From: CAG-238 sp963601575
GTDB taxonomy: Bacteria; Bacillota; Clostridia; Peptostreptococcales; Anaerovoracaceae
DNA length: 64,000 nt
NCBI GenBank assembly: GCA_963601575.1
Contig: CAVCFO010000001.1
Location: 124,001-188,000 of the forward strand
Direction: 5' to 3'
Shown here: positions 54,353 to 63,015 of the stretch, piece after piece
How positions within the stretch are numbered: position 1 is the first letter of the stretch
Layout of the letters: each line of letters starts with the position of its first letter
Position numbers and translations under genes: made by a program
Notes under the pieces: generated by a model
What the model was told of the DNA's origin: nothing
What the model saw: the letters and a program-made list of their open reading frames with translations, nothing else
Database searches by the model: none

Positions 54353-54396
54353 AACCTGTGCGGGATGCCACAATCGCACGGGTTCGGTTGTTTTTT
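54353..54396 (+). terminator. Terminator of the glycyl radical operon
   Basis: AACCTGTGCG (54353-54362) pairs with CGCACGGGTT (54375-54384; one T-G), then CGGTTGTTTTTT. Confidence 0.85.
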
Positions 54397-54479
54397 GCCG
54401 GATTTAATGATATACTGTTAGCGTACGGCAAAATTATGGCGTTTAGTATGTTTAGCACGTAAAATCGGAGGCAGACGAA

Positions 54480-55208
54480 TTGGATAAACGATTAGAGGAA
54501 ATTATAAAACAGAGCAAAAATGTGGTTTTCTTCGGCGGGGCGGGCGTTTCCACGGAGAGCAACATTCCCGATTTTCGATCGGAAAAGGGATTATATAACG
54601 CACAGCAGCAATATGGAAGAAGCCCGGAAGAAATGCTTTCCCACAGCTTTTTTACAAGGCATACCGAGACATTTTTTGACTATTATAAACACAATTTGAT
54701 CTATCGGGATGCTCAGCCCAACAAGGCGCACAGGACGCTGGCATTTCTCGAAAAAGAGGGCTGGCTAAAGGCCGTAATCACCCAGAATATTGACGGACTT
54801 CACCAAAAGGCAGGGAGCAAGGTTGTCTACGAGCTCCACGGATCGGTTCTTCGAAATTATTGCATGGATTGCGGCGAATTCTATGACCTTGGCTTCATCA
54901 TGGACTGGGAGAACTGCAGGGGCAGCATCCCCATCTGTCCGAAGTGCGGCGGCGTGATAAAGCCTGATGTTGTGCTCTACGAGGAAATGCTTGACGAGTC
55001 ATGCATGACAGGAGCAATAAATGCCATCGAAAGGGCCGACACACTCATAATAGGCGGAACATCGCTGGTTGTTTACCCGGCGGCGGGTTTGATAAGATAT
55101 TTTCGTGGTAAAAATCTAGTACTCATCAACAAGCAGCCGACGCCTTATGACGGCAGGGCTGACCTTGTAATTAACGACTCGATAGGGAAAGTAATGGAGG
55201 TATTATAA
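54480..55208 (+). CDS. cobB: NAD-dependent protein deacylase (sirtuin)
   Basis: Protein of 242 residues with NAD-binding GAGVSTESNIPDFRS near 21-35, TQNIDGLH near 100-107, the catalytic His in ELHGS near 117-121 and a zinc site CMDC plus CPKC. It removes acyl groups from lysines, yielding nicotinamide and O-acyl-ADP-ribose. The start is TTG at 54480 with GGAGG eight bases upstream. The isochorismatase-like gene begins one base after its stop. Since isochorismatase relatives include nicotinamidases, a link to NAD recycling is possible. Confidence 0.92.
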   Translation: MDKRLEEIIKQSKNVVFFGGAGVSTESNIPDFRSEKGLYNAQQQYGRSPEEMLSHSFFTRHTETFFDYYKHNLIYRDAQPNKAHRTLAFLEKEGWLKAVITQNIDGLHQKAGSKVVYELHGSVLRNYCMDCGEFYDLGFIMDWENCRGSIPICPKCGGVIKPDVVLYEEMLDESCMTGAINAIERADTLIIGGTSLVVYPAAGLIRYFRGKNLVLINKQPTPYDGRADLVINDSIGKVMEVL

Positions 55209-55781
55209 ATGTCAGGATTGTTTAATAGATTGAAAAAACTCAAAATAGAAAGAGACGATGCGATTTTCGTAGCTATAGACTTTCAGGAAAAGCTCATGCC
55301 GGTAGTGGCAGAGCGCGAAGAACTGGAGGCAAAGGTCGTAAAGCTTGCAAGCGGAATGAAGGCTCTCGGAATTCCGACGATAGTAACCCAGCAATACACG
55401 AAGGGACTCGGGGTAACGGTGCCTGCGGTAGCAGAGGCTCTGGGAGAATTCACACCTATCGACAAGACAACATTCAGCTGCATGGGAAACGAGGAATTCA
55501 TCGCATCACTTGAGGCTCATGACAGGGGCTGCGTGATTTTGGCAGGAATCGAGGCGCATATATGCGTTGAGCAGACGGCTCTTGCGCTCCTTTCGGAGGG
55601 ATATGAGGTTGCGCTTGTTACAGACTGCATCCAGTCAAGAGACCCGAAGAATAAGGAGATCGCCATTCAGAGAATGATCCAGGCGGGAGTAATCCCGACA
55701 AGCTTTGAGAGCGTGCTCTATGAGCTTCTGGGAAGCGCGAAGGCGCCTGAGTTCAAGGCAATTTCCGCGCTGGTAAAATAA
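55209..55781 (+). CDS. Isochorismatase-family cysteine hydrolase
   Basis: Protein of 190 residues. The triad is visible as Asp in FVAIDFQEKL near residue 24, Lys in the IDKTTFSCM region near 80, and Cys in LAGIEAHICVEQTALAL near 118. A cis-peptide region is included in that last motif. Members act on isochorismate, nicotinamide or other amides; YcaC-like is also possible. Co-transcribed with the sirtuin gene. The specific substrate is not determinable. Confidence 0.85.
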   Translation: MSGLFNRLKKLKIERDDAIFVAIDFQEKLMPVVAEREELEAKVVKLASGMKALGIPTIVTQQYTKGLGVTVPAVAEALGEFTPIDKTTFSCMGNEEFIASLEAHDRGCVILAGIEAHICVEQTALALLSEGYEVALVTDCIQSRDPKNKEIAIQRMIQAGVIPTSFESVLYELLGSAKAPEFKAISALVK

Positions 55782-55862
55782 GCAATTTGAAGTAAAGATA
55801 AAAAGATAAAGGCAAAGACAAGAAAAGACAGCACAAGAAAGCAAAAGAAAACAAAAGACGGT

Positions 55863-56813
55863 ATGATATTTGAGAGAAATTTTGACAATTTGAGCGGCGA
55901 GGAAATCGAGCTGCTCAATTCCTATTTTGACGGCTACGATTATCAATCTTCGGGATATACATTTATAGCAAACTATATTTGGCGAAACACTCATAACATA
56001 AGCTGGCAGATAATCGGGGACTACCTTTGCATCGGTGCCTCGGCGGAGCTTGACCCAGAGGAGGACAAGCGGCATTTCATGTCCTTTCCCCTTACGAGAA
56101 CGGGGGAATACAATGTTGATTCCTTGCGGGAGACTTTTCTCGCGGCGAAAAAGATGTTTAACGAGGAGGGACAGGAGCTTTATGTCAGCATGATTCCGAA
56201 GCATCTCGTGCATTATCTGGAAGAGTGCTTCCCGGGAGATGTCTCCTGCGAACACGACAGGGATGAGGACGACTATGTCTACCTGCGCGAGGATCTTGTG
56301 AGTCTCAGCGGACGCAAGCTTCACCAGAAGAAAAACCACCTGAACTATTTCCTTAAGAATTACGAATTCACATATGAAGAGGCAAGACCCGAGGATGCAG
56401 ATGAGATAATGGCATATATCGAAAGCAAGAACGAGTATAAGCTCGGAGAAACACCGGAAGAATGGAAAGAAATCCTCGAAATGGAAACCGAGGCGATTCG
56501 GGAGCTCCTAAAATTCCTCGGCAAGGGGCTTTTGTCAGGGGTTATAAGGATCGGCGGCAAGATCGAGGCGGTAACTCTGGGAGAATTTGCTCGGTCAAAC
56601 AGCAAGGAAACCGTCATCGTCCATGTGGAAAAGGCCGACGACAGAATCCGAGGGCTTTATCAGGCGATAAACAACGAGTTTTGCAAGCATCTCCCGCAGG
56701 AGACCGTATATGTAAACCGCGAGGAGGACATGGGTCTTTCGAACCTTAGACAGACGAAACTTTCGTACAAGCCGGTTACGATGACTGAGAAATATTTTGC
56801 CATAATCAGATGA
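55863..56813 (+). CDS. DUF2156 (GNAT-fold) protein
   Basis: Protein of 316 residues. Two acyltransferase-like halves are suggested; the C-terminal part reads LLSGVIRIGGKIEAVTLGEFA and later YQAINNEFCKHLPQETVYVNREEDMGLSNLRQTKLSYKP, split around residues 215-305, as in DUF2156 proteins related to phosphatidylglycerol lysyltransferase catalytic domains. Substrate unknown. The 80 bp before it are A-rich low-complexity DNA, and no strong ribosome binding site is visible, so the start is less certain. Confidence 0.82.
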   Translation: MIFERNFDNLSGEEIELLNSYFDGYDYQSSGYTFIANYIWRNTHNISWQIIGDYLCIGASAELDPEEDKRHFMSFPLTRTGEYNVDSLRETFLAAKKMFNEEGQELYVSMIPKHLVHYLEECFPGDVSCEHDRDEDDYVYLREDLVSLSGRKLHQKKNHLNYFLKNYEFTYEEARPEDADEIMAYIESKNEYKLGETPEEWKEILEMETEAIRELLKFLGKGLLSGVIRIGGKIEAVTLGEFARSNSKETVIVHVEKADDRIRGLYQAINNEFCKHLPQETVYVNREEDMGLSNLRQTKLSYKPVTMTEKYFAIIR

Positions 56814-56918
56814 TATGCAAAAGGACTTGTTAAATAAACTACTTTTGCGGTAAATCTTGATTTTTCGCGACTTTGTGATAAGATAATGAGAGGATGTATA
56901 TAAAAAAATACAGGGGTT

Positions 56919-56972
56919 TTGTTAAAAAATTAACCAAAAATCCTTGCTTTTTGTATTATTGTGTGATTAAAT
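56919..56972 (+). promoter_or_regulatory. thl promoter region with Rex-type operator
   Basis: TTGTTAAAAAATTAACCA at 56919-56936 matches the clostridial Rex consensus TTGTTAANNNNTTAACAA in all but one or two end bases. A promoter TTGCTT (56944-56949), 17-bp spacer, TTAAAT (56967-56972) follows directly. Confidence 0.7.
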
Positions 56973-57041
56973 AAGGCTGTAGACAAAAAGAGTTTGACTA
57001 CGGCAACCAAGTACCACATATCTTAAGGAGGATATATAAAA

Positions 57042-58220
57042 ATGAGAGAAGTAGTAATTGTAAGTGCTGCAAGAACACCTATCGGAAGCTTCGGCGGATC
57101 TTTGAAATCAGTTCCGACCAGAAAGTTAGGCGCTATCGCTATCAAGGCTGCTGTAGAAAGAGCAGGAATCAAGCCTGAAATGGTAGAAGAAGTTATCATG
57201 GGAGCTGTTCTTCAGGGCGGACTTGGGCAGAACGTTGCAAGACAGATGACCCTCGATGCAGGCCTTCCTATCGAAGTTCCGGCAATGACAATTAACAAAG
57301 TATGCGGTTCGGGTCTTAGAGCTGTTGAACTTGCTGCTCAGATCATCAAAGCAGGCGACGCTGACATCGTAGTTGCAGGCGGTGCAGAGAATATGTCCGC
57401 TACAGCTTATGCTATGCCGGCTGCAAGATGGGGCGCAAGAATGAACAACGCTCAGATGGTTGACATGATGGTTAACGATGGTCTTTGGGACGCATTCAAC
57501 GGTTACCACATGGGTATCACCGCAGAAAACGTTGCAGAGCAGTGGGGAATCACAAGAGAAGAATTAGACGAGTTCTCTGTAATCTCCCAGAACAGAGCAG
57601 AAGCCGCAATCAAGGCAGGCAAGTTCAAAGACGAAATCGTTCCTGTAGAAATCCCGCAGAGAAAAGGCGATCCGATCATCTTCGATACAGACGAATTCCC
57701 TAAATTCGGTTCCACTATCGAAAAGGTTGCTAAGCTCAAAGGCGCATTCAAGAAAGACGGCGTTGTTACAGCAGCTAACGCTTCCGGTATCAACGATGCA
57801 GGCGCAGCAGTTGTAGTAATGAGCAAGGAAAAGGCTGACGAATTAGGCCTTAAGCCGCTTTGCACGATCAAGTCCTACGCTTCCGCAGGCGTTGACCCGT
57901 CAATAATGGGTGTTGGTCCAGTTCCTGCTTCCAAGAAGGCTCTTGACAAGGCTGGCCTTACTATCGCAGACATGGACCTCGTAGAAGCAAACGAAGCTTT
58001 CGCAGCTCAGTCCCTGGCAGTAAGAAAAGACTTAGGTCTTGACCCTGAAAAGACTAACGTAAACGGCGGCGCTATCGCTATCGGACACCCGATCGGAGCA
58101 TCCGGATGCAGAATCCTCATCACCCTTATCTACGAAATGATGAAGAGAGATTCCAAGTACGGTCTTGCTACATTATGTATCGGCGGCGGCATGGGAACTG
58201 CCCTCGTAGTTGAAAGATAA
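57042..58220 (+). CDS. thl: Acetyl-CoA C-acetyltransferase (thiolase)
   Basis: Protein of 392 residues that condenses two acetyl-CoA to acetoacetyl-CoA, the first step of butyrate formation. The acyl-enzyme Cys is in NKVCGSGLRAVE near residue 88; GHPIGASGCRI (His) and CIGGGMGTA (second Cys) close the active site. TAAGGAGG precedes the ATG. It is monocistronic. Together with hbd it forms the front of the butyrate route although the genes are 13 kb apart, and both have Rex-type sites. Confidence 0.95.
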   Translation: MREVVIVSAARTPIGSFGGSLKSVPTRKLGAIAIKAAVERAGIKPEMVEEVIMGAVLQGGLGQNVARQMTLDAGLPIEVPAMTINKVCGSGLRAVELAAQIIKAGDADIVVAGGAENMSATAYAMPAARWGARMNNAQMVDMMVNDGLWDAFNGYHMGITAENVAEQWGITREELDEFSVISQNRAEAAIKAGKFKDEIVPVEIPQRKGDPIIFDTDEFPKFGSTIEKVAKLKGAFKKDGVVTAANASGINDAGAAVVVMSKEKADELGLKPLCTIKSYASAGVDPSIMGVGPVPASKKALDKAGLTIADMDLVEANEAFAAQSLAVRKDLGLDPEKTNVNGGAIAIGHPIGASGCRILITLIYEMMKRDSKYGLATLCIGGGMGTALVVER

Positions 58221-58253
58221 TTACCCGCGGATAAATAAAAATTAGGATCACAC

Positions 58254-58290
58254 AGGGCGCTTCGCAAGGAGCGCCTTGACTTTTACCCTG
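58254..58290 (+). terminator. Possible terminator after thl
   Basis: AGGGCGCT (58254-58261) pairs with AGCGCCTT (58270-58277; one wobble), followed by a short T-rich stretch. Moderate strength. Confidence 0.55.
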
Positions 58291-58312
58291 ACTTTAGAAA
58301 GGAAAATGCGAG

Positions 58313-59023
58313 ATGCGGAAGATCAATGTGCTGATCTGTGATGACCAGCCGGAAATCGTGCGGGAAACAGAAGAACTCCTGCTGCGCTACGAAGAACAGT
58401 ACGGGCGGGCCATGCGGATCTTAGGCGTGACCGACTATGAAGAAGCGAAAGACTTTGCGGCGGATCTGCTGTTTTTGGATATTGAAATGCCGGGCAGAAG
58501 CGGGCTTGCGATCCGGGACGAACTGGAAAAGAAGAGCGCGGAAAGCCTGATTATCTTTGTGACCGGTCACAGTGAAGCCGTCTGGGATGCCTTTGGACGC
58601 AATGTGATCGGTTTCTTTGAAAAACCGATGGATTACGAGCGGCTTTGCCTCTTGATGAAAAAATTCTTCGACCTGTACAGCATTTATGAGACCGTGGCGC
58701 TCGATGATAACACATCTTTACAGGTCGGCGATATCGTCTGGATCCGTGTGCAGGATGTTTACAGTCAGGTCCATCTGGCATCCGGGGCGGACTATACGGT
58801 CCGCCGGTCTCTGAACGTATGGGAAGCCTTGCTGCCGGCCGAAGACTTCTTGCGCATTCATGATACCTGCATCGTCGGCTGCCGGTATATAGCCAAACTG
58901 GACAAAAAAGGGGTCCGCTTGGACGACTGCGAAGAACTCTTTCCGTTCAGCACGCGCAGACGAAAGGCTTGTGAAGAAAAATATATGCATTACGCGAGAA
59001 AGATGGCGAGGTACGGCAGATGA
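58313..59023 (+). CDS. LytTR-family response regulator (AgrA-like)
   Basis: Protein of 236 residues. The receiver domain has Asp10-Asp11, the phosphorylatable Asp56 in LFLDIEMPG, and a Lys in FFEKPMD. The C-terminal LytTR DNA-binding domain occupies about 130-225. AgrA-type regulators activate promoters through direct repeats near the -35 box. The gene overlaps the histidine kinase by 4 bp. Codon choice in this and the next gene seems different from the thiolase upstream, which hints at separate origin, but I did not measure it. Confidence 0.9.
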   Translation: MRKINVLICDDQPEIVRETEELLLRYEEQYGRAMRILGVTDYEEAKDFAADLLFLDIEMPGRSGLAIRDELEKKSAESLIIFVTGHSEAVWDAFGRNVIGFFEKPMDYERLCLLMKKFFDLYSIYETVALDDNTSLQVGDIVWIRVQDVYSQVHLASGADYTVRRSLNVWEALLPAEDFLRIHDTCIVGCRYIAKLDKKGVRLDDCEELFPFSTRRRKACEEKYMHYARKMARYGR

Positions 59024-60333
59024 TCTGGATGGGGATTGCACTGCGGTGCCTTTTGCTGCTTTTCAATTTTGTCATGTTCCGTTATGTCTTGGGATATGAA
59101 ATACGCGAAAAAGCTTGCTGGCCGCTGGCGGCACTGACCGCGGCAGCGGCAGTGCTGCTGCCGGTGATCTTTCCGAATAACGAGTGGACAAATTTTTGGA
59201 TGTGGTTGAGCGCTTATTTCATATTGTTTATCCTGTTTAAAAAAATACAAATTGGAATTGTACTGATGTATGGAAGCGTCAAATCCTCTGTAAACAGTTT
59301 TTTTATGGGTATCCTAACGGCCGTTTTGCGATTCAATCGAGAAGTGATGCTTGACTGGTATCGCGCGACCTTGGTTTGCAATGCACTGATACTGCTTTTT
59401 TTTATTTTGTTAGCGATCCTACTTCGGAAGAAACGCGAAAAAATCCATGCTGCGCTGCTGAACATTCCGTTTTGGACCTATTTGATCTTTACGGTGATAC
59501 TAACCATTCCTACATTCAGCTACTACAGCACCGCCGAAGAAGATGTACTGAAAGTGGAAGGTATTTTGACGATCGTGGATGGTCTAACCGGAATGATCCT
59601 CACCATTACGATCGCACTCGGCGTGTGGCTCTATTTTCAGCACAAGGAACTGCGGACACAGGTCGAACTCAACGAACGCTGCATCAAGGAACAGACGGGG
59701 CAGTATCATCTGCTCTATGAGAAGCAGCAGGAACTGCGGCGTTTCCGTCATGACAGCAGTGCGCACTTGCAGGCTATCGTGTCCATCGCGAAAGACGCGG
59801 GAGACCAGCGTGTACTCTCGTATGTTTCGGAACTGATGGGACAGCAAGCGGGAATGAAGCACCTTGCGACCGGCAATCTGATCGGCGATGCGGTGGTAAA
59901 CGCCTACTACAGCAAAGGACTGCGAGATGGTATCCATGTAGAATTGGTCGGACAGTTCGCGGAGGACTTTAACGTTTCGGAGACCGCACTTTGCGTGATC
60001 TTTACGAATGTGATCGCCAATGCTTACGAAGCAGCGTTAAAATGTGAAAAGAACCGCAGCGTTCGGATCTCCTTTACAAACTTTCGTGACAATCAATTTA
60101 TTCGGGTACAGAATCCGACAAGCGAAAGACCCGTTATCGAAGACGGTATCATCCAACCCGGACAAACGACCAAAGCAGACAAAGAAAATCACGGCCTCGG
60201 TGTGCGGAACATCTTAGATGCAGTAAAGCACGCAGGCGGACAGGTACAGTGGAACTTGGAAGAACAAGATGGACAAATCGATGTATTCACAGAAATCCAA
60301 CTTCCAATACATCCAGACACTGTAAAAAAATAA
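59020..60333 (+). CDS. GHKL sensor histidine kinase (AgrC-like)
   Basis: Protein of 437 residues. About six membrane segments fill the first 200 residues, followed by the phospho-acceptor His244 in RFRHDSSAHLQAI and the ATPase boxes NVIANAYEAAL and NHGLGVRNILDAV. This is the arrangement of peptide-sensing kinases such as AgrC. No agrB (peptide processing) or agrD (signal peptide) gene is found in the window, so the signal is unknown. Encoded together with the LytTR regulator. Confidence 0.9.
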   Translation: MIWMGIALRCLLLLFNFVMFRYVLGYEIREKACWPLAALTAAAAVLLPVIFPNNEWTNFWMWLSAYFILFILFKKIQIGIVLMYGSVKSSVNSFFMGILTAVLRFNREVMLDWYRATLVCNALILLFFILLAILLRKKREKIHAALLNIPFWTYLIFTVILTIPTFSYYSTAEEDVLKVEGILTIVDGLTGMILTITIALGVWLYFQHKELRTQVELNERCIKEQTGQYHLLYEKQQELRRFRHDSSAHLQAIVSIAKDAGDQRVLSYVSELMGQQAGMKHLATGNLIGDAVVNAYYSKGLRDGIHVELVGQFAEDFNVSETALCVIFTNVIANAYEAALKCEKNRSVRISFTNFRDNQFIRVQNPTSERPVIEDGIIQPGQTTKADKENHGLGVRNILDAVKHAGGQVQWNLEEQDGQIDVFTEIQLPIHPDTVKK

Positions 60334-60426
60334 GCACTTACAACAAAAAACGCGCACTTACAACATTACACTTGAAACTGGGATGATAAAACTGGTATGC
60401 TGAACTCACAAAAGGGACAGCATACC
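60334..60426 (+). promoter_or_regulatory. Target-type promoter block, copy 1
   Basis: GCACTTACAAC occurs at 60334-60344 and 60354-60364, 20 bp apart, then CACTTGAAAC at 60369-60378, which includes the -35 TTGAAA (60372-60377). The -10 is TATGCT (60396-60401), spacer 18. GGTATGCTG (60394-60402) also forms an inverted repeat with CAGCATACC (60418-60426), followed by GTTTTTATT, so it may also terminate the kinase transcript. Tandem repeats next to the -35 fit binding by the adjacent LytTR regulator. Confidence 0.65.
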
Positions 60427-60456
60427 GTTTTTATTCAGAAGAAGGAGGGATTTTTA

Positions 60457-61188
60457 ATGAAGAAAATGTTTTGTATATGGATGACTGCTGTCATGGTGTG
60501 TGCGATGATTCCATCCGCTGCCTTTGCAGCGTCGAACAGTGAAGCCATGATCGACGAGGCAAAGGCTGAACCAGATATTACAAAAGCTCTGACGCAGGCA
60601 TTGGAGGAATACGCAGATCAATCCAAAGACATCCAAATGATGCCGATCGGAAACGGAGCAGAATATTGCAGACAAGTTTATGAGCTGAAAAACGGGGATG
60701 AACTTATTATGGAATTTACAGACTGTAAAGAAGATGAAACAGCATTGTCTCCGATGCAGCGCATTCCGACTGTGATGCCAACGGCAGCAAATGGAGAAAC
60801 CGTTTGGAAAGACTACGGAAACCGTTATTTTACCGCAAAGGCGACGGTAACAACAACTGCCGGAAGCGGGTGGGTATCCTTGGAAAATCATTATACTTTA
60901 AGCGCTAATGGAATTGATGAGCGTTACGGCAATACAAATGCGGAGGGAATTTCTAAAGGTGAAAGGATTGTAGAAATAGATCCGATAGGCGTTTATATTA
61001 CCGATCGTTCAGGAAGAACAGAGGGTTCATCAGATGTCAATATGTATGCAGGATATTGCGTCAAGAGTTTATTTGCAGGGCAGCCTCAGACTGAAAAAAA
61101 TGTTAAACTTGAAACAGCTGTGGGCTATGTATCCCATAATAAGACAACGAAGCAGATTCAGGTAAAACATTCTTGGAATTTAAAATAG
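60457..61188 (+). CDS. Secreted protein of unknown function
   Basis: Protein of 243 residues with a clear signal peptide, MKKMFCIWMTAVMVCAMIPS followed by AAFA and a likely cut there. The mature part begins with an acidic helix (SNSEAMIDEAKAEPDITKALTQ), and the rest looks beta-rich. I do not recognise the family. GGAGG precedes the ATG at 60457. A damaged copy of its signal-peptide region lies at the right edge of the window, so it belongs to a locally duplicated family. Likely output of the two-component system through the upstream promoter. Confidence 0.75.
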   Translation: MKKMFCIWMTAVMVCAMIPSAAFAASNSEAMIDEAKAEPDITKALTQALEEYADQSKDIQMMPIGNGAEYCRQVYELKNGDELIMEFTDCKEDETALSPMQRIPTVMPTAANGETVWKDYGNRYFTAKATVTTTAGSGWVSLENHYTLSANGIDERYGNTNAEGISKGERIVEIDPIGVYITDRSGRTEGSSDVNMYAGYCVKSLFAGQPQTEKNVKLETAVGYVSHNKTTKQIQVKHSWNLK

Positions 61189-61289
61189 CCGTTCATAATA
61201 GGATAGGGGCGTGATTCCGATGATTATATGAAAGTCTAACAAGAGAAAGCTGAACATGGATTTTGATAGAGATTTATATGGAGGCAAAA

Positions 61290-62243
61290 ATGAAGAAAAG
61301 ACTATTCAAAATGTGTGCATGCACAGTAATGATTGCAGCATTAACGGTAACTACATATTCTGTAGCTTTTGCGGGCAATTATGCTCAAAAGAATCTGCAA
61401 GAAGAGGCTTTCGGTGAAAATAAAAGAATTGAAGAGGATTTTATGGAACAGGCAAAAGGCGACAAACTGGTTGCGAGTGGTTTCCTGTCAGAATACGATA
61501 TCATCCGAAAATTGCAGGAACTAAGCGATGAAGAATTATTGCAAGAAGGCTATGCAGAAGAAGACGTTTCAAAGATCAGAAGCATTAATGTTGACTCGGA
61601 GATAGAAAAAATTTTAGCATTATCAGACAACGCTCTGAGGATGGAAGGGCTGTCGAATACGGAAATTAAAGATTTTCATGAAAAAGCTGAGAATAATCCT
61701 GAGGAAGCAGCACGTATGGTTGCAAATGGCGTGCAATATAATGTGTATTTGACAGATGGTCAATTCTATTATAACGCAGCTGAGGACATAACAAATCTTA
61801 CCGCATATATGCTATGGGAATGGCAACGCACGCCAAGTGTTGCAACTAATATGTACACAGATATAGTTGCTATGCTGACAAATAATACAAACTTTATTGT
61901 AAAAAACGCAGTAACAAGAGTTAATTATCATTATGCTACTTCAGATGCTTCTGCTGAAAGTCAGACATTAACGACGTATACTTTTGGAAGCAAGGTAGGA
62001 AGCTATGCAAAATTCCCGATGGTCAGAGCCATCGATGGAGGAAGAGCATATGCAAAATCTGGTAGGATATCGACAAACTGGGTAGCGGGAGGAAACATTA
62101 GAGTAGTAGCTTTTTCAGGCAATTACGGACACATGAAAACGGCAGCAAATCCATCTGTAAGCGTAGGAACGGGCTTTTCAATCTCATTTGCACCTGAAAA
62201 TAAAATAGTATATGGACCAGAGGCCACCGGTGACACCTTATAA
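61290..62243 (+). CDS. Secreted protein of unknown function
   Basis: Protein of 317 residues. Signal peptide MKKRLFKMCACTVMIAALTV with a cut near VAFAG. Residues about 40-170 are acidic and helical, with LSDEELLQEGYAEEDVSKI and LSDNALRMEGLSNTEI forming a repeated LSD-x-x-L-x-x-EG motif. The C-terminal 130 residues are beta-rich (YGHMKTAANPSVSVGTGFSISF). No family is recognised. The ATG at 61290 has TGGAGG just upstream. A small membrane protein follows 11 bp later, a spacing seen for secreted toxin and immunity pairs, but this is inference. Confidence 0.7.
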   Translation: MKKRLFKMCACTVMIAALTVTTYSVAFAGNYAQKNLQEEAFGENKRIEEDFMEQAKGDKLVASGFLSEYDIIRKLQELSDEELLQEGYAEEDVSKIRSINVDSEIEKILALSDNALRMEGLSNTEIKDFHEKAENNPEEAARMVANGVQYNVYLTDGQFYYNAAEDITNLTAYMLWEWQRTPSVATNMYTDIVAMLTNNTNFIVKNAVTRVNYHYATSDASAESQTLTTYTFGSKVGSYAKFPMVRAIDGGRAYAKSGRISTNWVAGGNIRVVAFSGNYGHMKTAANPSVSVGTGFSISFAPENKIVYGPEATGDTL

Positions 62244-62254
62244 GGAGGAATCCT

Positions 62255-62461
62255 ATGATTACATTTAAGAGCATGGAACTTATAAGATGGTTCGGTTTCA
62301 ACGAGATATGGTTTATCTATCCGTTGCTCTTTATGCTTTTCTTTATGCTTGCGATAAAAAAATTCATAGAAAAAGACAATTTTGACGGAGTGTGCTTTTC
62401 CATTCTAGCGAGCATTGTTTTCACTGTCATGTATGGGACATTATTGTGGGTTGCGTTTTGA
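62255..62461 (+). CDS. Small two-helix membrane protein
   Basis: Protein of 68 residues with two predicted membrane segments (about 18-35 and 48-66) and a short charged loop (KKFIEKDNFDG). AAGGAGG precedes the ATG, and the gene follows the secreted-protein gene by 11 bp, so translation is well supported. An immunity role is possible from position only. No recognised family. Confidence 0.65.
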   Translation: MITFKSMELIRWFGFNEIWFIYPLLFMLFFMLAIKKFIEKDNFDGVCFSILASIVFTVMYGTLLWVAF

Positions 62462-62502
62462 TAGGAAGACAGAACAAGATTTCGCTTGAAGCAACCGTAT
62501 TA

Positions 62503-62787
62503 ATGTTGAAAAAGGACAGTGATAGTTCCGACAATATTTGGGCAAAAGGGGGACAATTAACTTGTAGTATTTCTCCACTGGGTACAGCCGGAAGCTTAGA
62601 TGGAGTACGCGCAAAGGGCAGTTATGCCCATGCATCAAAGACTGGAACTATAAGTACGAGTATCGCAATAAATCCTATTACTAAACGAATTGGAATTACC
62701 TTTAGATTAAGTGTATCTGGTACAGTAACAACTATGGGCGAGGTTCAAAAAGTTTTTTACAATGATGCAAGAGTAATAGTCGAATGA
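62503..62787 (+). pseudogene. Remnant of a secreted-type protein lacking its signal peptide
   Basis: An open frame encodes about 94 residues (MLKKDSDSSDNIWAKGGQLT onward) that are Gly/Ser/Thr-rich and beta-like, similar in character to the mature parts of the neighbouring secreted proteins. There is no ribosome binding site at 62503 and no signal peptide; upstream the frame runs into the membrane-protein gene. It may be the tail of a gene that lost its 5' end. Uncertain. Confidence 0.4.
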
Positions 62788-62930
62788 TGTGTTAATAAGC
62801 ATTCTTGTTTTAGCATAGTTTAAAATTGAAACTTCACGGAAGTTGAACGCTGCATAACCAGCGCTATCGGGAGGTATAGACATATCTTCCAGACACAATC
62901 AAGGTGATTTTTGAGACTGAAATAAAGATT

Positions 62931-62993
62931 CACTTGAAACTAGGATGATAAACTGGTATGCTGAACTTACAAAAGGGACAGCATGCCAGTTTT
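62931..62993 (+). promoter_or_regulatory. Target-type promoter block, copy 2
   Basis: CACTTGAAAC at 62931-62940 (with -35 TTGAAA at 62934-62939), spacer 17, -10 TATGCT at 62957-62962. A 14-bp inverted repeat joins 62950-62963 and 62979-62992 (one T-G), followed by TTTTATT. About 60 of its bases are nearly identical to copy 1, but the upstream GCACTTACAAC repeats are absent. Confidence 0.65.
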
Positions 62994-63015
62994 ATTGCAG
63001 AAGATGGAGGGAATT

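Noticed and set aside
55782..55862. Short A-rich repeat before the DUF2156 gene as a regulatory element
   Set aside because: It is low-complexity purine-rich sequence without a repeat unit or symmetry that I could define.
60397..60456. Longer start for the 60457 secreted protein
   Set aside because: It would begin inside the promoter hairpin, and the signal peptide with its ribosome binding site starts at 60457.
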